From NCBI GenBank assembly GCA_036278595.1, contig DASUKS010000053.1:1-8777 (forward strand): DNA of 8,777 nt, read 5' to 3'. Of the stretch, positions 1 through 5,213 are shown one piece after another. This DNA is from JADMII01 sp036278595 (GTDB lineage: Bacteria > Chloroflexota > Dehalococcoidia > DSTF01 > JACRBR01). The notes below the pieces were generated by a model, which worked only from the letters and a program-made list of their open reading frames with translations, did not search any database and was not told where the DNA came from. Position 1 is the stretch's first letter, and the number at the start of each line of letters is the position of its first letter. The position numbers and the translations under genes are program-made.

Positions 1-1
1 C

Positions 2-1231
2 GCCCTCACCGCTGCCGTCGCGCTGGCGACCGCCGCCTGCGGCAGCCCCGCATCTGAGCCCGCACCCGCCGTCACCCGCACCGTCGATGTCTCCTCGCTC
101 AGCTTCGCCGACGTCCAGCAGCGCACCCGCGCGGCCGCGACCAAACCCGGCATGATCTTCCACATCACCGACAGCCAGCACAGCGACGCGACCGGAGATA
201 CAGTCGTCGAGACGTGGTTGGACAGCGAGCGGCATCTCGCGCGGATCGACCGCGACGGCGCCGTCACGCAGATCTTCGGCCCAGACAAACTCGCCGAATT
301 GAGCCCGGTCGACGGCCGCTACACCGAGGGCGGGTACTCGTGGCCCGGGCTTGAAGACGCGCCGCTCATCGGCTTCACGCTCGACTATCTCGGCCGTCTG
401 CTCAGCGACCGTGCGAAGAACACCGCGCTCAAGCCGGCCGTGGTCGATGGCGCCCCGGCGATCGCCGTGTCGGTGCGGCAGCCGGCGCAGACGATCGACG
501 GTCCCGCCATCACGGAGCACGCCACGGTCTACCTGAGCGAGGACTTCCTCCCCCTGAAGATGGACTTCGACTATGGCAAGGGGAACTCGCGCACCACGCA
601 CACCTACAAGACCGGGTATCTGCAGCGCGATGCCGTCCCCGCGAACTTCTTCTCGTTCGAGCAGGTGCGCGCGAACGCGAAGACCGCCGCCGAAAACCTG
701 CGCGCCGCCGCCGCGCACGACTTCCCGCGCGCCTACTGGCTCGGCGAGCGCTTCGAGGACGTCGAGATGCGGTCGGCAACCGCGTCCCCGCTGCCGTCGC
801 TCAACATCCCCATCCTCCGCATCAGCTACGAAGCGCCGGACGCCGGCGCCGGTGGCCCCGATGCCGTGTTCCCCTGCTTCTCCCTCACCGAGTACACCCG
901 CCAGGGATGGGATGCCATCGCCAGGGCGCGCCCGCCGCTCCCGGAGACGATGAAGCGCATCGAGCGCGCGCAGCGCACCGCGCTCGACGGCCAGGCGATG
1001 ATCTTCGAAGTGCCCGCCGACCGCGTGCTCCAGGCGCCGCGCATCGCCGGCCAGCCCGAACCGACGCCCGCACCGCTCGCCGCGTTCTCGGTCTGGACCG
1101 CCGAGGTTATGCTCCCCGACATGGTCGTCGAGCTGCGCGCAGACTGCGGCCCGCCCGACAAGAACCCGTACCGCTCGCTCGCGGGGATCCAGCACCTCCT
1201 CGACTCCCTGCAGCCCCTCGGCGTGCAGTAA
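2..1231 (+). CDS. Lipoprotein of unknown function, 5' end outside window
   Basis: The frame is open from base 2 to the TAA at 1229-1231 (409 visible residues), so the gene is 5'-truncated by the window edge. The first ATG in view (152) is probably internal. The visible N-terminus reads as the end of a signal peptide: a hydrophobic Ala/Leu/Val stretch, then ATAACGSPAS with Cys at visible residue 13 (codon 38-40), followed by a Pro/Ala/Glu-rich tether. This matches a lipobox, although Thr at -3 is not the usual Leu. I therefore infer a lipid-anchored, exported protein. The first half (around visible residues 45-225) has alternating beta-strand patterns such as ETWLDSERHLARI and VYLSEDFLPLKMDF, reminiscent of LolA/LppX-like lipoprotein-carrier folds; this is pattern resemblance only. 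The C-terminal ~180 residues match nothing I recognise. Lipoprotein call fairly sure, function unknown. Confidence 0.75.
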   Translation, partial: ALTAAVALATAACGSPASEPAPAVTRTVDVSSLSFADVQQRTRAAATKPGMIFHITDSQHSDATGDTVVETWLDSERHLARIDRDGAVTQIFGPDKLAELSPVDGRYTEGGYSWPGLEDAPLIGFTLDYLGRLLSDRAKNTALKPAVVDGAPAIAVSVRQPAQTIDGPAITEHATVYLSEDFLPLKMDFDYGKGNSRTTHTYKTGYLQRDAVPANFFSFEQVRANAKTAAENLRAAAAHDFPRAYWLGERFEDVEMRSATASPLPSLNIPILRISYEAPDAGAGGPDAVFPCFSLTEYTRQGWDAIARARPPLPETMKRIERAQRTALDGQAMIFEVPADRVLQAPRIAGQPEPTPAPLAAFSVWTAEVMLPDMVVELRADCGPPDKNPYRSLAGIQHLLDSLQPLGVQ

Positions 1232-1296
1232 ACCGATGCCATCTGGCTGCTCGCGCCGCCGCGCTGCCTGCGGCCCTGCTCGGTCGGCCATCCATC

Positions 1297-1317
1297 ACCG
1301 ACCACCGACCACCAACG
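1297..1317. repeat. Heptad tandem repeat, ACCGACC family
   Basis: Two exact ACCGACC units (1297-1303, 1304-1310) are followed by the degenerate unit ACCAACG (1311-1317). It is short, but it has the same 7-bp period as the larger arrays elsewhere in the window. Confidence 0.6.
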
Positions 1318-1360
1318 TCATCTGCCTTGTAAATCGGTTCAAACCGGGAGCCGCCTCGTT

Positions 1361-1394
1361 CACGGAGAGATCCTTCGCTTCGCTCAGGATGACA
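1361..1394. repeat. Interspersed hairpin repeat (GATCCTTCGCTTCGCTCAGGATGAC type)
   Basis: ATCCT (1370-1374) and AGGAT (1386-1390) form an inverted repeat around an 11-nt centre containing two TCGCT words. From memory, this phrase is found in intergenic DNA of many unrelated environmental bacteria, where its complementary strand yields spurious peptides resembling HPERSEGS. I could not verify that here. It sits between two convergent genes, where it could act in mRNA 3' ends. Confidence 0.6.
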
Positions 1395-1454
1395 TCGCCG
1401 GCCTGGACTTCGCGCTATTTTGATCACCCACGGTGCCGCTCCCGCGGCATGGCT

Positions 1455-1524
1455 ATCTGTGTCATCTGTGTCATCTGCGGTTCCCGTCGTCCCCCATCGG
1501 TGCCCATCTGTGGCAATCTGTGGA
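1455..1524. repeat. 9-10 bp periodic array, ATCTGTGTC family
   Basis: Units are ATCTGTGTC (1455-1463), ATCTGTGTC (1464-1472) and ATCTGCGGT (1473-1481). After a short gap come ATCGGTGCC (1496-1504), ATCTGTGGC (1506-1514) and ATCTGTGGA (1516-1524). The period is 9 bp in the first half and 10 bp in the second, unlike the 7-bp arrays in the other spacers. It ends 10 bp before the 3' end of the LON-domain gene. Confidence 0.75.
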
Positions 1525-1534
1525 TCGCCTCGCC

Positions 1535-2185
1535 CTAGTTCAGCGTCCCGAAGCCCGACGTCTTCTGCCGCAGATACGCGTCCAGCCGCACGCGCATCTC
1601 CGGCAACTCCTCCGTGATCATCTCGAGCGCGCGGGCGAGGCGCGCCTCCGGCGACAGCTGCTCCAGCAGCTCCTGCTTCGACGGCGCCGGGATGTCCATC
1701 CGCGCGGCGATGTAATCCGCCGCCTCCGCGATGTCCTCCGGCAGCTGCACGCCGCGCATCCACTGCCCGCCGAGCGCCATGTACATTCGCAGATACTCGT
1801 CGAAGATCTCGTGCGCCTGCGCGATGAGCGCGCGCGGCACCGGCTCGGCATCACGGCGCGGCTCCAGCAGCTCCACCTCGGCTCGCAGGTACGGCGCCGT
1901 CGTGGTCACCGCAATGATCCGGAACCGCTGGTCGCCGATGGCGAAGAGATTCATCTTCCCTTCGTCCAAATACTCCACCTGCACGATGCGCGCCGTCGTC
2001 CCGACCGCGTGTGGGATCGCGCTGCCGCCGACCTCGTCCCCCGCGCGGATCAGCACAACCCCGAACGGCGCGTCTTCCTCGATGCACTCGCGCACCATCA
2101 GCTTGTACCGCTCCTCGAAGATGTGCAGCGGCATCCGCATCCCGGGAAACAGCACGGAGTTCAGTGGGAAGAGACGCAGGTCCAT
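1535..2185 (-). CDS. Stand-alone LON substrate-binding-domain protein
   Basis: The 216-residue product opens with RLFPLNSVLFPGMRMPLHIF (residues 4-23), followed by EERYKLMV. This is the signature N-terminal strand-turn of the LON substrate-binding (PUA-like) domain found at the front of ATP-dependent Lon protease. A helical C-terminal half follows, as in other single-domain members of about 200-220 residues. No AAA+ ATPase or Ser-Lys protease domain follows, so this is not a protease by itself. The biochemical role of stand-alone LON-domain proteins is not settled; recognition of unfolded or peptide substrates is inferred from the family. The ATG at 2185 is supported by the conserved start of the domain, but no Shine-Dalgarno precedes it: a heptad repeat array begins only 3 nt upstream. 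It is divergent from the DUF35/thiolase pair and convergent with the lipoprotein gene. Family assignment secure. Confidence 0.9.
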   Translation of the reverse strand: MDLRLFPLNSVLFPGMRMPLHIFEERYKLMVRECIEEDAPFGVVLIRAGDEVGGSAIPHAVGTTARIVQVEYLDEGKMNLFAIGDQRFRIIAVTTTAPYLRAEVELLEPRRDAEPVPRALIAQAHEIFDEYLRMYMALGGQWMRGVQLPEDIAEAADYIAARMDIPAPSKQELLEQLSPEARLARALEMITEELPEMRVRLDAYLRQKTSGFGTLN

Positions 2186-2188
2186 CGT

Positions 2189-2354
2189 TGGTTGACTGGT
2201 GAATGGTTACTGGTCACTGGTTGGTCGCACGTCACTGTTGGTCGCAGGTCGCAGGTCACAGGTCACAAGTCGGAGGTTGAGCTCGCAGCCTGAGCGGTCG
2301 CAGGCCCAAGCCGCAGGTCACAGCTCGCACCCCAAGCGGTCGCAGGCCCAAGCC
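2189..2354. repeat. Long heptad-phased tandem array with 42-bp higher-order repeat
   Basis: The array starts 3 nt outside the LON-gene ATG. The first heptads are TGGTTGA, CTGGTGA, ATGGTTA, CTGGTCA and CTGGTTG (2189-2223), grading into GTCGCAC and GTCACTG (2224-2237). After a 3-nt slip come GTCGCAG, GTCGCAG, GTCACAG, GTCACAA and GTCGGAG (2241-2275). GTCGCAG recurs at 2297 and 2339, in phase modulo 7 with 2241. Positions 2279-2312 and 2321-2354 are a 34-bp direct repeat, identical at 30 of 34 positions, with a 42-bp period (6 x 7). The last 20 bp of the two copies are exact. Confidence 0.85.
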
Positions 2355-2420
2355 TAGTACGCCACGCCCCCCACTTGGCTCATATCGTACACAAGCCGCG
2401 CCTCACCGAGCCGCCGCCCT

Positions 2421-2448
2421 CCAACATCCAACATCTAACCTCCAACAT
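2421..2448. repeat. Heptad tandem repeat, CCAACAT family
   Basis: Four contiguous 7-bp units: CCAACAT (2421), CCAACAT (2428), CTAACCT (2435) and CCAACAT (2442). It lies just upstream of the predicted promoter of the DUF35/thiolase pair. The complementary strand gives peptides of the MLEVRCWML type, a phrase I remember as a common spurious translation in other repeat-rich genomes (unverified). Confidence 0.8.
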
Positions 2449-2490
2449 CGCCCCGTATGCCAAACGAAGCCCCGGGCCCGCGACGTCCCC

Positions 2491-2520
2491 TTGACCCCTA
2501 CCGGCCGACGGGCGGATACT
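2491..2520 (+). promoter_or_regulatory. Putative sigma70-type promoter for the DUF35-thiolase pair
   Basis: TTGACC (2491-2496, five of six matches to the -35 consensus) and GATACT (2515-2520, four of six to the -10) are separated by 18 nt. Transcription would start near 2527 and leave a leader of about 175 nt before the DUF35 start. A perfect 10-bp palindrome, CCCTATAGGG (2538-2547), lies just inside the transcript and could be an operator. These are hexamer matches only. Confidence 0.4.
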
Positions 2521-2689
2521 GTCGATCGCCTCTCCGGCCCTATAGGGTCGGCAGGCCGTGCAGCACGTGGATGCGAACACCTGCGGGCGCCGAACAGCGT
2601 CCGGGCACGGCTCCTATCCCAACCACTGCACGCGGCTCGGTTCCGGACATGCAACATCGCATGCCCACAGCACGGGACACCCGTCCCTC

Positions 2690-2704
2690 AAGGAGGCCGC
2701 ATTG
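2690..2704 (+). promoter_or_regulatory. Ribosome binding site fixing a TTG start
   Basis: AAGGAGG (2690-2696) is followed by a 5-nt spacer and TTG (2702-2704). No in-frame ATG lies nearby, and the only longer reading begins at a GTG (2558) whose extra N-terminus is low-quality His/Ser/Gly-rich sequence. This near-perfect Shine-Dalgarno therefore sets the DUF35 start. Confidence 0.8.
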
Positions 2705-3127
2705 GCAGAAGCACCAGCCACCGAGAAACAACAGAAGCCCATCGTCCCGTTCCTCAGGCTGCCGGAGAACGAGAAGCCCTACCTCGCCGGCAGCCGCTGC
2801 ACGAACTGCGGCGCCACCTACCTCGGCACCCGCATGGCCTGCAGCAAATGCTTCTCGACGGCGGAGATGGACCCCGTGAAGCTCAGCGACAAGGGTGAGC
2901 TCCACGTCTTCTCCATCGTCCACCAGTCCGCGCCCGGCGTGCCCACGCCGTACGTCGCGGCGATCGTCGACCTGCCGGAAGGCGTCAGCATCCGCTGCAA
3001 CATCAACGGCGTCGACCCCGATCCGTCGAAGCTCAAGTTCGGCATGCCGGTGCAGATGAAGACGGAGAAGATCCGCACCGACCGCGAAGGCAACGACGTC
3101 ATCGCCTTCAGCTTCACGCCGGCCTGA
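2702..3127 (+). CDS. DUF35 zinc-ribbon/OB-fold acyl-CoA-binding protein
   Basis: The 141-residue product starts at TTG. A short N-terminal segment is followed by a rubredoxin-like zinc ribbon: Cys33-x2-Cys36 and Cys47-x2-Cys50 in SRCTNCGATYLGTRMACSKC. An OB-fold beta-barrel follows (about residues 60-141, with HVFSIVHQSAPGVPTPYVAA and a later FGMPVQMKTEKI strand). This is the two-domain architecture of the DUF35 family. Members bind acyl-CoA and typically form complexes with thiolase-like enzymes; the DUF35 domain of ChsH2 with the Ltp2 aldolase in steroid side-chain degradation is the characterised case. The thiolase gene immediately downstream is the obvious partner. All four zinc-ligand cysteines are present. 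The substrate cannot be read from the sequence. Family assignment secure; the partnership is inferred from context. Confidence 0.92.
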   Translation: MAEAPATEKQQKPIVPFLRLPENEKPYLAGSRCTNCGATYLGTRMACSKCFSTAEMDPVKLSDKGELHVFSIVHQSAPGVPTPYVAAIVDLPEGVSIRCNINGVDPDPSKLKFGMPVQMKTEKIRTDREGNDVIAFSFTPA

Positions 3128-3142
3128 CGCCGGACGGTGGTA

Positions 3143-3195
3143 GGGCGGACCGATGCGTCGGCCGCCGAGAGGGGCGGACCAATGTGTTCGCCCGC
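3143..3195. repeat. Two tandem hairpin-forming repeat copies between DUF35 and thiolase
   Basis: Copy 1 (3143-3166, starting GGGCGGACCGATG) and copy 2 (3172-3195, starting GGGCGGACCAATG) match at 18 of 24 positions with a 29-bp offset. Copy 1 can fold as GGCGG, a bulged A, CCGA, loop TGCG, TCGG, CCGCC. Copy 2 has GGGCG paired with CGCCC. They could shape mRNA stability or the DUF35:thiolase expression ratio, or be a dispersed repeat family. Confidence 0.6.
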
Positions 3196-3244
3196 GCAGC
3201 ACCCGGGCCGCGGACAGCGGCCGGAGGAAAGGAACGAGAACAAG

Positions 3245-4390
3245 ATGCGAGACGTAGCCGTCATCGGCGTGGGGATGATCAAGTTCGGGCGTTACCCGGA
3301 GAAGACCGTGCCCGAGCTGGCGGGCCAGGCCGCCCTCCTCGCCCTCAAGGACGCCGGCATCGACATGAAGGACATCGAGATGCTGGCCAGCGGCAACCTC
3401 TACCAGTCGAACGCCATGGTCGGGCAGCGCATCCTCCAGACCATCGGCCAGACCGGCATCCCGGTGATCAACGTCGCGAACGCCTGCGCGACGGGCTCGA
3501 CTGCCTTCCGCGAGGCCTACTACGCCGTCGCGTCGGGCGCGTACGACACCGCGCTCGCCGTCGGCTCTGAGCAGATGGGCAAGATGGGCCTGCTCGGCGC
3601 GGGCGGAGGCGGCGGCGACCCGGCGTACAGCACCGAGGGTGTGCTGGGCTCCGGCCTCATGCCGGCAGTCTTCGGCATGGCCGGCGTCGAGCACATGCGC
3701 AAGTACGGCACTACGCAGGAACAGTTCGCGAAGGTGTCCGTCAAGAACCACAAGCACTCGATGCACAACCCGTACTCGCAGTACCAGACCGAGGTCGGGC
3801 TCGAGGACGTGCTCAACGCCCGCACGGTCTCCTGGCCGAACACGCTCTACATGTGCTGCCCCACCGGCGACGGCGCCGCGGCGGCCGTCGTCTGCAGCAT
3901 GGAGAAGGCGAAGCAGTACACCACGAAGCCGATCCGCATCGCCGCCTCCGTGCTCACGAGCGACCCGTACACGCAGCGCGACCTGACCATGCCCGACATC
4001 AACACGCTGACCCGCAACGCCTCGAAGCAGGCGTACGAGACCGCCGGCATCGGACCGGAGGACCTCAGCCTCATCGAGCTGCACGACTGCTTCGCGACGG
4101 CCGAGCTCCTGCACTACGAGAACCTCGGCATCTGCAAGGAGGGCGAAGCCGGCCGCATGATCGATGAGGGCGCCACCTACGTTGGCGGCAAGATCCCGGT
4201 CAACGCCAGCGGCGGCCTGCTCTCGAAGGGCCATCCGCTCGGCGCCACCGGCGTCGCCAACGTCTGCGAAGTCGTCTGGCACCTCCGCGGCGAGGCGGGC
4301 AACCGCCAGGTCGAAGGCGCCAAGGTCGGCCTCGCGCACGTCATCGGCCTCGGCTCCGCCTGCACGATCCAGGTGCTTGAGAAGGTCTAA
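3245..4390 (+). CDS. SCP-x-type thiolase / acyl-CoA acetyltransferase-like enzyme
   Basis: The 381-residue product begins MRDVAVIGVGMIKFGR, the usual start of this family. The ATG at 3245 is preceded by the purine-rich GGAGGAAAGG; the longer GTG reading from 3137 would translate spacer repeats. Thiolase-superfamily active-site loops are all visible: nucleophilic Cys81 in NACATGS, His280 in HDCF (the SCP-x counterpart of the NEAF loop), His330 in SKGHPLGATG, and a C-terminal Cys373 in GLGSACT. A glycine run (residues about 118-124) sits in a loop. With this full set, CoA-dependent thiolytic cleavage or condensation of a 3-oxoacyl-CoA is most likely. Related Ltp2-type proteins are retro-aldolases, also DUF35-dependent, so an aldolase role is not excluded. 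Gene order and a 117-bp gap suggest co-expression with the DUF35 gene. Cytosolic; substrate unknown (branched fatty acid or sterol/terpenoid side chain are candidates). Confidence 0.92.
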   Translation: MRDVAVIGVGMIKFGRYPEKTVPELAGQAALLALKDAGIDMKDIEMLASGNLYQSNAMVGQRILQTIGQTGIPVINVANACATGSTAFREAYYAVASGAYDTALAVGSEQMGKMGLLGAGGGGGDPAYSTEGVLGSGLMPAVFGMAGVEHMRKYGTTQEQFAKVSVKNHKHSMHNPYSQYQTEVGLEDVLNARTVSWPNTLYMCCPTGDGAAAAVVCSMEKAKQYTTKPIRIAASVLTSDPYTQRDLTMPDINTLTRNASKQAYETAGIGPEDLSLIELHDCFATAELLHYENLGICKEGEAGRMIDEGATYVGGKIPVNASGGLLSKGHPLGATGVANVCEVVWHLRGEAGNRQVEGAKVGLAHVIGLGSACTIQVLEKV

Positions 4391-4418
4391 CCCGTCAGGA
4401 CGATCACTCTGTTACGCT

Positions 4419-4457
4419 GCGCGGGCGCCCCAATTCGGGCGCCCGCGCTTGCTTTTA
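4419..4457 (+). terminator. Rho-independent-like terminator after the thiolase gene
   Basis: A perfect 12-bp GC stem, GCGCGGGCGCCC (4419-4430) with GGGCGCCCGCGC (4437-4448), encloses a 6-nt loop and is followed by TTGCTTTTA (4449-4457). The T-tract is interrupted, so termination may be partial. The hairpin ends about a dozen bases before the DinB ribosome binding site and could alternatively act as a leader structure for that gene. Confidence 0.65.
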
Positions 4458-4473
4458 CGAAAGGAGTCCGACC

Positions 4474-4950
4474 ATGGGCGCGAAAGGCGAAGCCTACGCG
4501 AAGGAACTGCGCAACGTCACCAACGATCTCGAGCGCACGCTCGAAGGCATGAGTGACGCCGCCTGGCAGACGAAGACCGGACCCGAGAACTGGCCCGCCG
4601 GCGTCGCGGCGCATCACCTCGCCGTCAGCGCGGGAGCGGTCGCCGGCCTCGTGCAGATGATCGCGCAGGGACAGGACCTGCCGCCGCTGACGCCGGATAT
4701 GCTCGACCAGATGAATGCCCAGCACGCGGCCGAGTTCGCGGGCTGCGACAAGCAGGAGACGATCCGTCTGCTCGACAAGAACACCACCGGCGTCGAGCAG
4801 ATCCTGCGCGGACTCAGCGACGAGCAGGTCGACAAGACGGCGACGTTCTTCGGCCAGACGATCAACAACCAGTGGATGATCGAGAACATCCTCATCGGCC
4901 ATGTCAACACGCACGCCGCCAGCATCGCGGGAGTCGCCGCGGCGTCTTGA
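4474..4950 (+). CDS. DinB/YfiT-like four-helix-bundle metalloprotein
   Basis: The 158-residue product has the length and pattern of the DinB superfamily: four amphipathic helices with three histidines that bind a divalent metal. Visible candidates are His47 or His48 in GVAAHHLAVS after the conserved Trp-Pro (residues 40-41), and the HxxxH pair His143/His147 in GHVNTHAAS on the last helix. Some family members are thiol-dependent S-transferases (using bacillithiol or mycothiol), while many have no assigned reaction. Despite the historical name it has no relation to DNA polymerase IV. The start is well fixed by AAAGGAG (4460-4466) seven nt before the ATG. It lies behind a strong hairpin and so may be transcribed separately from, or attenuated relative to, the thiolase operon. 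No signal peptide; cytosolic. Specific substrate unknown. Confidence 0.85.
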   Translation: MGAKGEAYAKELRNVTNDLERTLEGMSDAAWQTKTGPENWPAGVAAHHLAVSAGAVAGLVQMIAQGQDLPPLTPDMLDQMNAQHAAEFAGCDKQETIRLLDKNTTGVEQILRGLSDEQVDKTATFFGQTINNQWMIENILIGHVNTHAASIAGVAAAS

Positions 4951-5012
4951 CCGCCGCAAGCCAGGCACGCAGCATCCCGCTCGGCCGCGGTAGCGCTCGT
5001 CCATCTCCTCAC

Positions 5013-5042
5013 GGCAGGGGCGGCCCTACGTGGCTGCCCGTC
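5013..5042. repeat. Hairpin-forming interspersed repeat
   Basis: GGGCGGCC (5018-5025) and GGCTGCCC (5032-5039) pair as an 8-bp stem with one G-T wobble around the 6-nt loop CTACGT. There is no following T-run. It resembles short GC-rich dispersed repeats rather than a terminator; the DinB stop is about 70 bp upstream. Confidence 0.45.
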
Positions 5043-5092
5043 ACCGCATCATGCAACTCGCCCAACCCCACCGATCACCAACAACCAGCGCT

Positions 5093-5131
5093 CCCCCTCT
5101 CCGTCCTGTCGGAGAGGGGGCCGGGGGGTGA
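5093..5131. repeat. Interspersed hairpin repeat (CCCCCTCTCC / GGAGAGGGGG)
   Basis: A perfect 11-bp inverted repeat, CCCCCTCTCCG (5093-5103) with CGGAGAGGGGG (5110-5120), encloses a 6-nt loop and is followed by CCGGGGGGTGA. From memory, the pattern of a pyrimidine-rich arm, a purine-rich arm and a GGCCGGGGTGAGG-like tail is widespread between genes in many bacteria (unverified). No T-run follows. Confidence 0.65.
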
Positions 5132-5175
5132 GGCAGCGCGCAGCGCCAACCCTTCCCCTCCGCTAGCATGCCCCC

Positions 5176-5210
5176 AACTGTGGACTCTGAACTGTCAACT
5201 GTGAACTGAC
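5176..5210. repeat. Heptad tandem repeat, AACTGTG family, abutting a start codon
   Basis: Five contiguous 7-bp units: AACTGTG, GACTCTG, AACTGTC, AACTGTG and AACTGAC. The array ends 3 nt before the glycosyltransferase ATG (5214) and occupies the place where a Shine-Dalgarno would be. None is visible. Confidence 0.85.
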
Positions 5211-5213
5211 CCG

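Larger units (their letters stand above)
1232..1534. other. Repeat-filled spacer between convergent genes
   Basis: No credible gene lies in these 303 bp. Both neighbouring genes end here. The spacer holds, in order, a short 7-bp tandem block (1297-1317), a hairpin-forming interspersed repeat (1361-1394) and a 9-10 bp periodic array (1455-1524). I see no stem followed by a T-run that would serve as a conventional terminator for either gene. Positions 1232-1296 and 1398-1450 contain nothing I can name. Confidence 0.7.

Noticed and set aside
1433..2293. 286-residue plus-strand open frame over the LON gene and its flanking repeats
   Set aside because: It runs antisense to a convincing LON-domain protein, and both ends are made of tandem repeat translation.
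2189..2354. CRISPR array
   Set aside because: Units are 7 bp and contiguous, with no 25-40 bp repeats alternating with unique spacers. The 42-bp duplication has only two copies, and no cas gene is present.
3137..3244. GTG start at 3137 for the thiolase
   Set aside because: The extra 36 residues would translate the two hairpin repeats, whereas MRDVAVIGVG at 3245 is the usual family N-terminus and has a purine-rich site upstream.
2540..4339. 599-residue open frame on the minus strand opposite the DUF35 and thiolase genes
   Set aside because: It is antisense to two secure gene families. Its Arg/Ala/Val/Asp/His-rich, low-complexity composition is typical of a high-GC shadow frame.
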